A stretch of DNA of 64,000 nt from Hypomesus transpacificus (taxonomy: Eukaryota > Chordata > Actinopteri > Osmeriformes > Osmeridae): the NCBI RefSeq assembly GCF_021917145.1, contig NC_061080.1, positions 1,283,497 through 1,347,496 of the forward strand. Direction: 5' to 3'. A program made the translations under genes and the position numbers. Positions 13,200-24,227 of the stretch are shown here, in pieces (position 1 is the stretch's first letter; each line of letters starts with the position of its first letter). The notes under the pieces were generated by a model. That model ran no database searches. It was not told the DNA's origin and was given only the letters and a program-made list of their open reading frames with translations.

Positions 13200-13455
13200 C
13201 ACTCTATACCCACCCCCTCCTCTATACCCAACCCCTCCTCTCCCCCTGACCTCCTCTATACCCAACCCCTCCTCTCCCCCTGACCTCCTATCTACCCAAC
13301 CCCTCCTCTCCCCCTTACCTCCTCTCTACCCACCACCTCCTCTCCCCCTTACCTCCTCTCTACCCACCACCTCCTCTCCCCCTGACCTCCTATCTACCCA
13401 ACCGCTCCTCTCCCCCTTACCTCCTCTCTACCCACCACCTCCTCTCCCCCATATA
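13200..13455. repeat. 34-bp CT-rich minisatellite, about seven copies
   Basis: Units of the form (c)acctcctctccccct(t/g)acc followed by tcctctctacccac repeat with a 34-bp period (for example caccac at 13331 and 13365). Variant positions include ttacc/tgacc and tctctac/tatctac. It sits between the NLR poly(A) signal and the retroposon remnant. Confidence 0.85.
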
Positions 13456-13599
13456 GGCGTCAAATACGCCTATATCTTACTATAATGATGATGAGTGTTA
13501 CTATTACTAACTTACTGTTATTGTCAATACCATCATTGTGGTGTTAACTGACATAATGTTGCATATCCATACAAATATTGTGGTTACCAGAAATGATTT

Positions 13600-14250
13600 A
13601 TTAATCTTCGTCTTTCCAGAAGAACATGTCGACAATCTATAATGAACCTATTTGAAAATATAGACTATGAAGTTTGGAAGATTTTCTAACAAATGTTGCT
13701 TTACCAACAAAGATAAAGAAGTGTCCTTTCAAATTGTACACAGGATGTATCCAGTGAAACACCTTTTAAATAGATTTAAATTGAATATTGATCTTAAATG
13801 TGTTTATTGTTATACTGAGAATGAAACTGATCATTCATTTGTTTTGCAATTGTATGTATACTGAATAATTTTGGTCTGCTTTAGTTCATCATATTCAAAA
13901 TAATTTCATTAATACAGATATTGATGCAGATTGTATTTATCCAACTACTTATTCTGATAGGTCAATTTCATATTCATATTTGTCATATATGTCCAAGGTC
14001 ATTGTCTAAGCCAAATTTCCCGCACTTTTTTAATGACTTTAACATCGATAGTATGTCTTTTTGTAATACTTATTAAAAAAAGCAGGCAAAACATACTATC
14101 CTAAAGAAATATAATTTAGTCTGATGTAAATGTGTATTATCTTGCTTGTTTTTATTTCTGTCTCTGTATCTCCTTTGTTATTTAAGTGACTATTTCTTTG
14201 TTGTATTTTTTCTTGCATAATCTTCAATAAAATGTGTAAAAAAAAAAAAA
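13600..14250 (+). mobile_element. 5'-truncated L1-clade non-LTR retroposon 3' end
   Basis: A short frame at 13667-13861 resembles the end of an L1-type ORF2 product, the Cys/His region after the reverse transcriptase. It has KEVSFQIVHRMYPVK and a C-V-Y-C pair followed by ETDHSF, the pattern of the zinc-binding zf-RVT domain. It is followed by an AT-rich 3' UTR, AATAAA at 14226-14231 and an A-run at 14238-14250. Stops and the missing 5' part show it is dead. The exact left edge is uncertain. Confidence 0.7.
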
Positions 14251-15675
14251 GAATGTTCCTTTTTGTGCTGGTGCCTTGTTTGTATCCACGAGCACATTTC
14301 CAGACACATTTTCTTGAGGTAAGCAAATAAATGGGGTGCAAGTTTACCCATTTCGGATTGGTTTCAAACTTCGCAATAATCTAGGAACATTGTTCTATGA
14401 AAAAGCTAGTAGTATGAGCCAGGTTCGAGAATCCGACTAAATTTATTGGGGAAAATAGTTTTGGATATTTTGAATGGAGTAATGAGAATACAAACGACTG
14501 TAGGAGTCGGTCTGCAAATGGGAAATGCAATACCCCCTACATCCACCGGGGCCATTGCCTCAAGCCGAGGGGGTGGGGCTCTGTTTTTGATCCACCGCAG
14601 TGTCAACTTTTCCTTATACAAAAATACATAAAATACACATTTACTTTCATAGCATTACAAAGTAAAGGTATCCTAAAATGATTTTAAGGTCTAAATCTCG
14701 TCAGTAGTATGTGGATAAGATGAAGTACAGTTTATTAGAGTATGTGACCTGTTTAGGCTGAAATCTAAGCACTGTCATGTAATGTGAACTACAATGCATT
14801 GGATATTATCAACGAGTAACACACAATTGCTACACCAAAACCCATTTCTATGCCTCGTTGACCCCGACGACACGAGGGGTCTACAGAATAAAATCGGAGT
14901 AAATCGGAGAGGGGTTTGCTGACAGTGCCACCTGGATGACAACGAGGACAGCGCGAGGGTTAAGCATTATGCATCCGTCGTTTGCAAGCCTAGGTTGATG
15001 TAGCTCACCGGGTGTCTAAAAGCCAGATGCCTAGAGTTAATATTACAAACTTTGTGGAAATGCCGTAATATGGAAACTTGATTAAAGTTATGATTTGGAT
15101 GACCAAGGATTATCTTGAAACTCGAGGAAACTTGGGACTGAAGCAGCGAAAATAACTAGTGCTCTTTGCATGATGAAGTTGTAGCTATAGCTGACAGATT
15201 GTACCCTACTTTTTGTTGGCAACAGTGCGGAAAAGCTTTTCTCGTGAAACTTTATTTGTTACACCTAAAACTAACAGGATAATTCTTTAAAAAAAACTTT
15301 TCGGATTCGGTCACATTGACAACCAAGCGTGGAAAATAATTTACATATTGCGACGTAAACCTGTAACAGAGGGTTTCTTCCACAGCCGTGTGCAATTTCA
15401 AGACAAACAAAATGTTGTTTTTGAGAAGTCAGCCTTGACAATGGGAAAGAAATCAGTGGCCATGGCACTCCAAATCCCAAAACGTCCAGGACTACTTCAG
15501 AAGAGTTCAACAACAAGGATTTGAGAGGAGTATTCCACGAGCAAGCAACAACTCGAACATGCTACCATGTCACGTTGAAACATATTGGAACATGGAAGTT
15601 TCTGGTTTTAAAAAGCTGCAATAACAAAAAGTCAACAATAAAAGAAAACAACAAAAATCTGTTTGTCTACTCAAG
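14251..15675 (+). other. Intergenic stretch and unresolved 5' end of ATAD5
   Basis: From 14251 to about 15435 I see no gene. From 15439 to 15675 the ATAD5 reading frame (frame 1) is open except for one stop. It encodes NVQDYFRRV, resembling the NILDYFRK motif near the N-terminus of human ATAD5, then a Lys/Gln-rich stretch, and meets the stop TAA at 15622-15624. It then runs without a break into the coding frame of the next entry. Either the first coding exon lies elsewhere and this is chance, or the N-terminus is broken by a stop. I could not identify a convincing ATG. Confidence 0.4.
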
Positions 15676-18600
15676 GATAAACCCTCAGAGCTCACTGGAA
15701 TTATAGTCATTTCAGAGTCAAGCAACTCCAGTGACACTGTTCAGGTTAACGGCACCACAGTTGAGTCAAACTTGGACAGAACCAGAACCGAAGCACACAC
15801 AATACCAAAACATGGGGCAGAGGAGAAGATGTTTGTATCAATTTTTACTAAGAAAGAGCACTTGGAGAGTGAAGGGACTCAAACTGGTTTTGACAAACAG
15901 CATCAACAAACTAAATCTAATGTGGTAGGCCTGTCTATCAAGCAGGGTTTCGAATTAGAAGTCACAGAGTCGAATTCAGCTTATCAGACAATGTCAACTA
16001 CCCACTCTGTTTGGAGAGAGGAATTTTCTGGACCGGTCCAAAATAGATGCCTTGTAGAAATACAAGAGTCAAACCCTGTGTTCCCAGTCAAAAGAATCTT
16101 TGCCGCACTACAGAAGAAATACAAGGAACACAGTAAAGTGTTAAAATATCCTGGTAAGATATAAGTTTACTGTCTTAATTCAGTACTGTTTTGGTGTGTT
16201 GTTATCGTGTTTTAGAATACAGTTGCGGTAACCTTCGTTTCCATCAGCAGCAGCTTTGAGCAACCCTCCATCCATGCTAAACCCAGCGCTAGCCAAACGG
16301 AAACTTCATCAAAACGAGAGAGGAGACTCGGAGAAGCTTCCCAAGCGCTGGAGGTATGACTTGGAGGAGATGGCGAAGAAGGAGGCCCTTACCCTGGTCA
16401 GTGGTTCCCCTTCCGAATCTGCCAGTAGGAGCTCCGCGGTGTTTCCAGCAAGGGGCCAGCCCGGGAAGTGCAGGCTGAGCCGGACCCACAGGCTGAGGCA
16501 GCTGGAGGAGAGCCTTTGCCTGGGTCCGAGTGATGAACCAAAGCCTGACCAGGCACATCAACCAGACTCTGATGGGGCAACTCTAAGCTGCCACAGGAGA
16601 GGTAAGGGTGTCTCAAGGTTGATCTTTTGTAAGTTTTTTTTTTTTGTCTTTCAATGACTTAGCATTGTGATCATTATTTACCTGTCCTATAGAAGATAAA
16701 CACATTGAAGATATGCTTTGGACGGACAAGTACTGCCCTCAGAACTCAAGCGAGGTCATCGGCAACTCCTCATCGGTGAAGAAGCTCCACAGGTGATTTT
16801 GAAAATGAATTCTCACCCTGTCACAACGAACGTAGAGTCCCACCTGTTTCTCATGAACTGTCACTTTAAGCAGTTGGCTAAGGAGGTGGAAACTGCGAGC
16901 GGATTGTGAAGAGAGGAGAAGGGACCTGGAGAAGAGACAGGAAGACAACAGCAATGGTAACCTCCAAAATACTTTTACACCAACGCTTATCCTCTACAGT
17001 ATACTACAGTTACTCAGAAGTGTTTGCCGCGTTTACAAGATAAAACTTGGTAAAACCCGACGGAAGTTCTTGTGCCAGCGATCGAAGGTTCCAACATTGC
17101 TCAAGAAAAAAAACGATAAGAATAGAAAACAATATGGTCATAAAACTAAAGTTTACAGGGGGAGTAAGTCAAGAATACAGTGAATGGTATTTGAAGGTGT
17201 CTGTGGTGTGTCCCATGCAGACTCATGGGACTGCGGAGACTTCCAGGGAGATGCCTGTGTGGAAGAGGAGGGAGAAGAGCTGTCCACCACCATGCTCATC
17301 ACAGGTCCCTCCGGGGTGGGGAAGACGGCCTCTGTGTACGCCTGTGCCCTGGAGCTGGGCTTTAAGGTGGGCTTCAGGGAAGGGTCCACCCTGCTAATAC
17401 CTTCCTGTGACGGTCCACTCACACAGCACCGACTCCTGCCGATTCTGTCACATACTTCTGTGCATCCACAGTGCATGGTTGAGTAGTCGTGAGCGTGTAT
17501 TCGGTACTGTGGTGTTGGTAAGCTGTCTTTTGTGAGAGCCTTCCTTTGCTTAGTTTTCATGGATCTATATTTACATTTAGTCATTTAGCAGACGCTCTTA
17601 TCCAGAGCGACTTAGAGTAAGTACAGGGACATTCCCCGAATGGTGAGGTGCCTCGCCCAAGGACATAGTCATACGCACGGCCAAGAATCGAACCTGCAAC
17701 CTTCTGATAACTAGCCCGATTCCCTAACCTCTCAGCCACCTGACTCCCTATGTGGTCAGGTGTTCGAGGTGAACGCTTCCTGCCAGCGCAACGGTCGCCA
17801 TGTGCTGACTCAGCTGAAAGAGGCCACCCAGTCCCACCTGGTGGACATTCAGGGACAAGCCCTCCTCAAACCTACTTACCTCAGGAACAGCAGCTCCACC
17901 AAACCTGACACCTTGTCTGGTAATTAACCCTACCCCTGAAATCATCTTCAGTAATACAAAATATATTTTGTACAAATTATTTTTACTAACCTAGAACGTT
18001 CTTCTTGATAGGCAATGACATATTGATTCAAACCCTTCTTTACAGGGACAGAAACCTCCTCAAGAAGGCTTGTCTCATCATCCAGGAAGTTTCCAAAACG
18101 GAACTCTTGCAGTGCAAGGCATAAAGGAAAGGGCAAGCAAGCTGCCATCACACTGGCCAACTTCTTCAAGATGAAGAGCAAAGCAGAGGGTATCGCTGTA
18201 GACGGTCTGTCATCTAAAAACACAGATATCCAGACTTCCTCTAACTACCCGTCACCAGACAATGAACAACCAGCAACCGGGGGACAGCATAAAATGACGA
18301 CCACATCCCTTATTCTGTTTGAAGAGGTAAATCAAAAGCTGGAGGCATGACTCAGTCAAACAATGTCTGTGTGTCCTATCTCCTACGGTAAATATTGTGC
18401 TGTATTCACAGGTCGATATCATATTTGATGACGACGTGGGATTCCTCTCGGCGATCAAGACTTTTATGTCAACAACCAAAAGACCTGTGATCCTGACGAC
18501 AGACGGTAAGGACCTCTGACAAATAAGCCTAGCATGAATGTTGATTTGAGGAATCATCCATTGGTCCATAAATACATACGTCATACTAAAAGTCAACTGT

Positions 18601-21600
18601 CACCAGATCCTTCATTCCGTGCAATATTCAACGCCAACTTCGAAGCGGTTCTTTTCAAAACGCCCTCAACGGTAAGTCTCACGGGCAACTGGTAAACGTA
18701 GTACGACTTGATCTGTTTCCGCCCTGCATATATTCATATCTCGTGTACTCCCAAGGTGAACGCGTGCAGCTACCTGCGGCTATTGTGTCTGGCCGAGAAC
18801 ATCAGGACGGAGCCTGGTGACATCACTTCCCTTCTTGAGGTGACCCGTGGTGACATCAGACGTAGCGTGTTGCAGGTGCAGTTGTGGGGCAGCAGTAGAG
18901 AGAAGCGGAGCCCTCAGACGGAAGCTCCGGAAACTTCCAAGGTTCCTGTAACGGTGGACCCCAAGTCTAAAGACCGCAGGCCTCTATGCCGTCTTCCTCA
19001 TTGTGAGCTGAGATGTACTCCAAGCATGTTGGGTCTTCTTAATGCTGATCTCGGACAAGAGCTGGCGAACTTTCAGAAATCCTTGATGGATACGGAAGTT
19101 ATAAAGCTCATGGAGGTGCTTAAAGAGAGTTGGAGGAGAGGCGTTCCTCTGCTGTACTCAAACCTGGAGCTCCTCTCACGCTCACCAGCTCGAACCCAAC
19201 CTGCTTCACTCTCCATCCCAGAGGAAGTGGCTCAAACTGGGCCGCAGAATCATCCCAGACCGGTCGACATCCACCCCCAGACTCCAGAGCTAAGCTGCAC
19301 CGCCCCCACCAGGACTTCTAGACTGAGTAGAAGGAAACGCGCCCGGGTTTCCGACCCCGGGTCCATTCACAGCGTTTCACCACAAAGAACCTCGCTGTCG
19401 TTGAACATTCATTCAAGGACCTCTGGCACTAATGACAAGCCTACGACTTTAAACCAGGCACGGAGGCTTGAATCCCAGAGTTTAGATGCCCTAGCTGACT
19501 TCATGGACCTTATGTCCCACCTGGATTCTACCCTTCCCACCCCAGACCTTCACACAGCCGGCCCATGTAGATCAGGAGAGTTCATCTGGACAGGGGCCCG
19601 GGTGAAAGACGGACTGCTGGATGAGATGCGAGAGGAGGAGCATGGGAGTTGTAGTTTGGAGAGGGTGTTTGAGATCCAGGCTGCTCTTGAAGCGTTGGCC
19701 TTTCACACGTGCCACACTGTGGTGTCAGGGGTTATGGGGACAGGGCAGGATTTGGGGGAGGGGTGTAAGGATGGGGTCACAGAGGAAGTCACTTCTCCAG
19801 TCGCTTCACACAGACAGATTTTCAGCTTCACTCACACTTCAATTTTGGAACCAAGGTATGTCCTCCTGGCAGATGTTGGGTGACTTAACATGGAAATTAC
19901 TTATTGAATCTTTATGACTAATTGTCATCCACAAGGCAGTTAATTCTCTACTTACTCAATTCCGATTTGATGCACACCAACAAAAAAAATGTTTTTCCCC
20001 AGTGTGAGCCAAAGAAGATACGACATCAACAAGACGGTCTTCACAAGCAGAGCCTTTTCTACCATGGGCAACAAGCAGGCTATTGCAGTGGACTACCTGC
20101 CTATCCTGCGCACCATCTGTCAGTCACAAAGATCCCAGGAGCAGGCCGGTGGCTGGTAAGATTCACCCTTTCACTCTGGTTACATGCCAGCTCTTCACCC
20201 TTTCACTCTGGTTACATGCCAGCTCTTCACCCTTTCACTCTGGTTACATGCCAGCTCTTCACCCTTTCACTCTGGTTACATGCCAGCTCTTCACCCTTTC
20301 ACTCTGGTTACATGCCAGCTCTTCACCCTTTCACTCTGGTTACATGCCAGCTCTTCACCCTTTCACTCTGGTTACATGCCAGCTCTTCACCCTTTCACTC
20401 TGGTTACATGCCAGCTCTTCACCCTTTCACTCTGGTTACATGCCAGCTCTTCACCCTTTCACTCTGGTTACATGCCAGCTCTTCACCCTTTCACTCTGGT
20501 TACATGCCAGCTCTTCACCCTTTCACTCTGGTTACATGCCAGCTCTTCACCCTTTCACTCTGGTTACATGCCAGCTCTTCACCCTTTCACTCTGGTTACA
20601 TGCCAGCTCTTCACCCTTTCACTCTGGTTACATGCCAGCTCTTCACCCTTTCACTCTGGTTACATGCCAGCTCTTCACCCTTTCACTCTGGTTACATGCC
20701 AGCTCTTCACCCTTTCACTCTGGTTACATGCCAGCTCTTCACCCTTTCACTCTGGTTACATGCCAGCTCTTCACCCTTTCACTCTGGTTACATGCCAGCT
20801 CTTCACCCTTTCACTCTGGTTACATGCCAGCTCTTCACCCTTTCACTCTGGTTACATGCCAGCTCTTCACCCTTTCACTCTGGTTACATGCCAGCTCTTC
20901 ACCCTTTCACTCTGGTTACATGCCAGCTCTTCACCCTTTCACTCTGGTTACATGCCAGCTCTTCACCCTTTCACTCTGGTTACATGCCAGCTCTTCACCC
21001 TTTCACTCTGGTTACATGCCAGCTCTTCACCCTTTCACTCTGGTTACATGCCAGCTCTTCACCCTTTCACTCTGGTTACATGCCAGCTCTTCACCCTTTC
21101 ACTCTGGTTACATGCCAGCTCTTCACCCTTTCACTCTGGTTACATGCCAGCTCTTCACCCTTTCACTCTGGTTACATGCCAGCTCTTCACCCTTTCACTC
21201 TGGTTACATGCCAGCTCTTCACCCTTTCACTCTGGTTACATGCCAGCTCTTCACCCTTTCACTCTGGTTACATGCCAGCTCTTCACCCTTTCACTCTGGT
21301 TACATGCCAGCTCTTCACCCTTTCACTCTGGTTACATGCCAGCTCTTCACCCTTTCACTCTGGTTACATGCCAGCTCTTCACCCTTTCACTCTGGTTACA
21401 TGCCAGCTCTTCACCCTTTCACTCTGGTTACATGCCAGCTCTTCACCCTTTCACTCTGGTTACATGCCAGCTCTTCACCCTTTCACTCTGGTTACATGCC
21501 AGCTCTTCACCCTTTCACTCTGGTTACATGCCAGCTCTTCACCCTTTCACTCTGGTTACATGCCAGCTCTTCACCCTTTCACTCTGGTTACATGCCAGCT

Positions 21601-22485
21601 CTTCACCCTTTCACTCTGGTTACATGCCAGCTCTTCACCCTTTCACTCTGGTTACATGCCAGCTCTTCACCCTTTCACTCTGGTTACATGCCAGCTCTTC
21701 ACCCTTTCACTCTGGTTACATGCCAGCTCTTCACCCTTTCACTCTGGTTACATGCCAGCTCTTCACCCTTTCACTCTGGTTACATGCCAGCTCTTCACCC
21801 TTTCACTCTGGTTACATGCCAGCTCTTCACCCTTTCACTCTGGTTACATGCCAGCTCTTCACCCTTTCACTCTGGTTACATGCCAGCTCTTCACCCTTTC
21901 ACTCTGGTTACATGCCAGCTCTTCACCCTTTCACTCTGGTTACATGCCAGCTCTTCACCCTTTCACTCTGGTTACATGCCAGCTCTTCACCCTTTCACTC
22001 TGGTTACATGCCAGCTCTTCACCCTTTCACTCTGGTTACATGCCAGCTCTTCACCCTTTCACTCTGGTTACATGCCAGCTCTTCACCCTTTCACTCTGGT
22101 TACATGCCAGCTCTTCACCCTTTCACTCTGGTTACATGCCAGCTCTTCACCCTTTCACTCTGGTTACATGCCAGCTCTTCACCCTTTCACTCTGGTTACA
22201 TGCCAGCTCTTCACCCTTTCACTCTGGTTACATGCCAGCTCTTCACCCTTTCACTCTGGTTACATGCCAGCTCTTCACCCTTTCACTCTGGTTACATGCC
22301 AGCTCTTCACCCTTTCACTCTGGTTACATGCCAGCTCTTCATGTCAGCTGGCATGTAACCACTGCACAAGATAACATTGCTCATGACTATATATTTGTCC
22401 TAGGTTTCAGCATTACTTCAGCCGTATTCAACTTGGACTCTCAAAATCAACCATCCAGCTCCTTGCCGAAGACTTTCCTTATTGA
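15676..22485 (+). CDS. atad5: ATAD5 (Elg1-type AAA+ PCNA unloader), short form
   Basis: Large subunit of the RFC-like clamp unloader that removes PCNA from chromatin after replication; nuclear. Exons: 15676-16153 (5' edge inferred), 16254-16601, 16693-16792, 16871-16956, 17221-17366, 17760-17919, 18046-18326, 18412-18505, 18607-18671, 18756-19855, 20003-20155 and 22404-22485. All phases agree and give about 1030 residues. Diagnostic blocks are DMLWTDKYCPQ, Walker A GPSGVGKTAS, FEVNASCQRNGR and QLKEATQSH. Walker B is SLILFEEVDIIFDDD, followed by TFMSTTKRPVILTTD and a C-terminus ending LLAEDFPY. Human ATAD5 has over 1100 residues before the DMLWTEKY block; here only about 290 are supported. This fits a short paralogue (zebrafish atad5b type, from memory) or missing N-terminal exons. 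A SINE abuts the exon at 17760 and a minisatellite fills the last intron. AATAAA lies at 22586-22591. Confidence 0.88.
17570..17749 (-). mobile_element. tRNA-headed SINE, reverse orientation, in an ATAD5 intron
   Basis: Read on the minus strand it starts gggagtcaggtggctgagag and has a Pol III B-box-like segment (ggttcgattc). It ends in the tail gctctggataagagcgtctg followed by ctaaatgactaaatgtaaa. The same head and tail occur at 51154-51357 and 55250-55435. The head resembles a tRNA-Leu/Ser-type gene. Its edge lies about 10 bp before the splice acceptor of the ATAD5 exon at 17760. Confidence 0.8.
20162..22337. repeat. 32-bp minisatellite, 68 identical copies, filling the last ATAD5 intron
   Basis: The unit begins ttcaccctttcactctgg, continues ttacatgccagctc, and repeats with an exact 32-bp period. 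The first unit starts at 20162 and the last at 22306, that is 67 steps, so 68 copies. I see no variant copy. The array begins 6 nt after the splice donor at 20156 and occupies 2176 of the intron's 2248 nt. Because 32 is not a multiple of three and no unit contains a stop on this strand, all three forward frames stay open through it. Confidence 0.97.
22321..22361. repeat. Perfect 16-bp inverted repeat closing the minisatellite
   Basis: The last unit's tggttacatgccagct (22321-22336) is followed after a 9-nt spacer by its exact reverse complement agctggcatgtaacca (22346-22361). The right arm lies just outside the array, so it is an inverted fragment of the repeat unit. In RNA this would form a stable 16-bp stem with a 9-nt loop about 40 nt upstream of the final acceptor. 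Confidence 0.93.
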
Positions 22486-22585
22486 CCTGTGCATCTTTAT
22501 TGCGTGGTAATACAACGGTGTTGATGAGTGTTGATTCTATGAAATAAGTAGCGCTGAAAAATACAATACAACCCATGAACACGTG

Positions 22586-22591
22586 AATAAA
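22586..22591 (+). promoter_or_regulatory. ATAD5 poly(A) signal
   Basis: AATAAA lies 101 bp after the ATAD5 stop codon. The reverse complement of AATAAA (tttatt, 22496-22501) lies between it and the stop. That is the nearest candidate signal I see for the convergent TEFM gene. Confidence 0.65.
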
Positions 22592-22923
22592 ATTAAGTAT
22601 TTTTTATGTAACAGTACTGTGAGTTGGCGTGTATGTCTGAGATATTTCTGTGTTGAACATATTTGTATAAAGCAATAGGCTTTGTGAAACATGTTCATAA
22701 CATCTGTCTTTTACAATATTGAAAATCAATGCACCAAAACAGAAGGGAAATAATGAGTCTTGTTCTATTCCAGAGTACATCTGAAAACATATTTAAATAG
22801 TCCATTCACTCTCCCATGAAGGATTTTTTGGGCGACTCCCCACCTCCCAATCTCTCTCTCCTTTGTATAACCCAGACCAGAAGCCAAAGAGAAATCTACC
22901 AGGACTGAGGTAAAGGTCCCGTT

Positions 22924-24227
22924 TTAACTCGGTTCATTGAGCAGCTCATAAAACGCCACTGCCTGCAGCAGCGCGTCGCTCATCTCCTCTCGTTTGTTCC
23001 CCATCTGGAAGGCGTCCCTGTACTTCACCAGCAGGTGCGTGGGGAACTTCACCCTCAGAGAATTCTGGACCGACGACTCGCTCATCATCTGCTGCACCAA
23101 CTGGGAACCGCTGGTGCGCGACTCGCGCAGCATCAGGCCAAAATGGCGGCCCACCGCGACCCGCATCATGTTGAGGACCTTTGGAGGGGTGGCGAGGTCC
23201 TGGTGGGGGGCTTTGGGCTCCAGGAGGGCGAACAACATGGCTTCCACGGTCCGCATGTGGGCCATGATGGGGAACAGGTTGGTGTTCTGCATAGTGATGG
23301 ACGACTTCTCCACCACATAGAAGTCAGCAGGGGGGAGTTGGGATACCACTGCGGAGATCTACGGGCGAAAGCAACTGTTATACATGTGCTGTTATATTAA
23401 AATACGTATTGTAAAATACGCAGTTGAATAAACTTACATCATCCAAGTAGGAGGAAGCGTAGTAGGTCCCAACCATGAAGTTATGGCATGCTTCATGCCG
23501 CCAATCCAGCACACTCATATCTCTGTCCAGATGTGCCCAGGCTATTTTATTCATCCCACAAACGATAGACACAATTGAATTGGCTTTCTAGGGAGAAATC
23601 AAATTAATATTTTAACTGCAGTTTTAAGTTGTAAATGGGGCCAATGGAACGGTGCAGGCTTAAGCTTCTTACCACTAGCCACGACTTGTCAACCTCTGGT
23701 CGGATGAATTTGGCTAGCTGAATTTTCACTTTTTTCTTCTGAGATATTTGTGGGTTTAGTATCGAGTCGAATACGATCAGAGCACTTTTGTGTTTCAGGA
23801 GAGGTACATTTATGACGCTTTCTAAATTTTGAAAAGGGCCATTTCTAGTCCTGTATTCAACAATATTATGACACTTGCGGCCACGTAGGAGCTTGACACC
23901 CGCCAGTTCTGTTTCGGTTGCACTGTTAAGCAACTGCAGAATGACTGCTCGCTGCTCCGGCGAGTAGCAGGCGTCCAGGGACTTGTCATCCTCGCACGGA
24001 ATTGAAGATGAGAGGGTGGCATTCAGTGTTTCAAAGCCCGCAACGGGAATGCGGCTTCTCCAACAACACGTACATTGCAGATATCGGAGTTCTAACTCTG
24101 GAAGTGAGCCTTGTGGACGCAAGAATAAGCCATGTTTCCCTGCAGAATAACACAAATATTCACGTGAGGTTGGAATGAAACTAGCTAGATAGCTACTAAC
24201 TTTGCAAATTTGCAGTCTGCAAAGCAT
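22924..24227 (-). CDS. tefm: TEFM, mitochondrial transcription elongation factor
   Basis: Binds mitochondrial RNA polymerase POLRMT and increases its processivity; acts in the matrix. Three minus-strand exons: 24227-23682, 23587-23438 and 23358-22924. All junctions are in phase 0, giving 376 residues against about 360 in human. Residues 1-40 (MLCRLQICKVSSYLASF onward) are Arg/Ser/Leu-rich with few acids, fitting a mitochondrial presequence. The helix-hairpin-helix region carries LLRGRKCHNIVEYR and GPFQNLESVINVPLLK. The RNase H-like C-terminal domain carries IVSIVCGMNKIAWAHLDRD, DWRHE, and SRTSGSQLVQQ. The ending LLQAVAFYELLNEPS matches the family's C-terminus. It is convergent with ATAD5 and head-to-head with ADAP2. 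A separate upstream coding exon is not excluded, but the start at 24227 gives a complete protein. Confidence 0.88.

Noticed and set aside
20162..22337. CRISPR-like direct repeats
   Set aside because: There are no spacers between units and the setting is a vertebrate intron.
19922..22510. Long open frames of 724-862 codons made of 32-residue repeats
   Set aside because: They are the 32-bp minisatellite read in three frames. The true ATAD5 exon frame hits TGG TAA at the splice donor, so intron retention would stop at once and not read the array.
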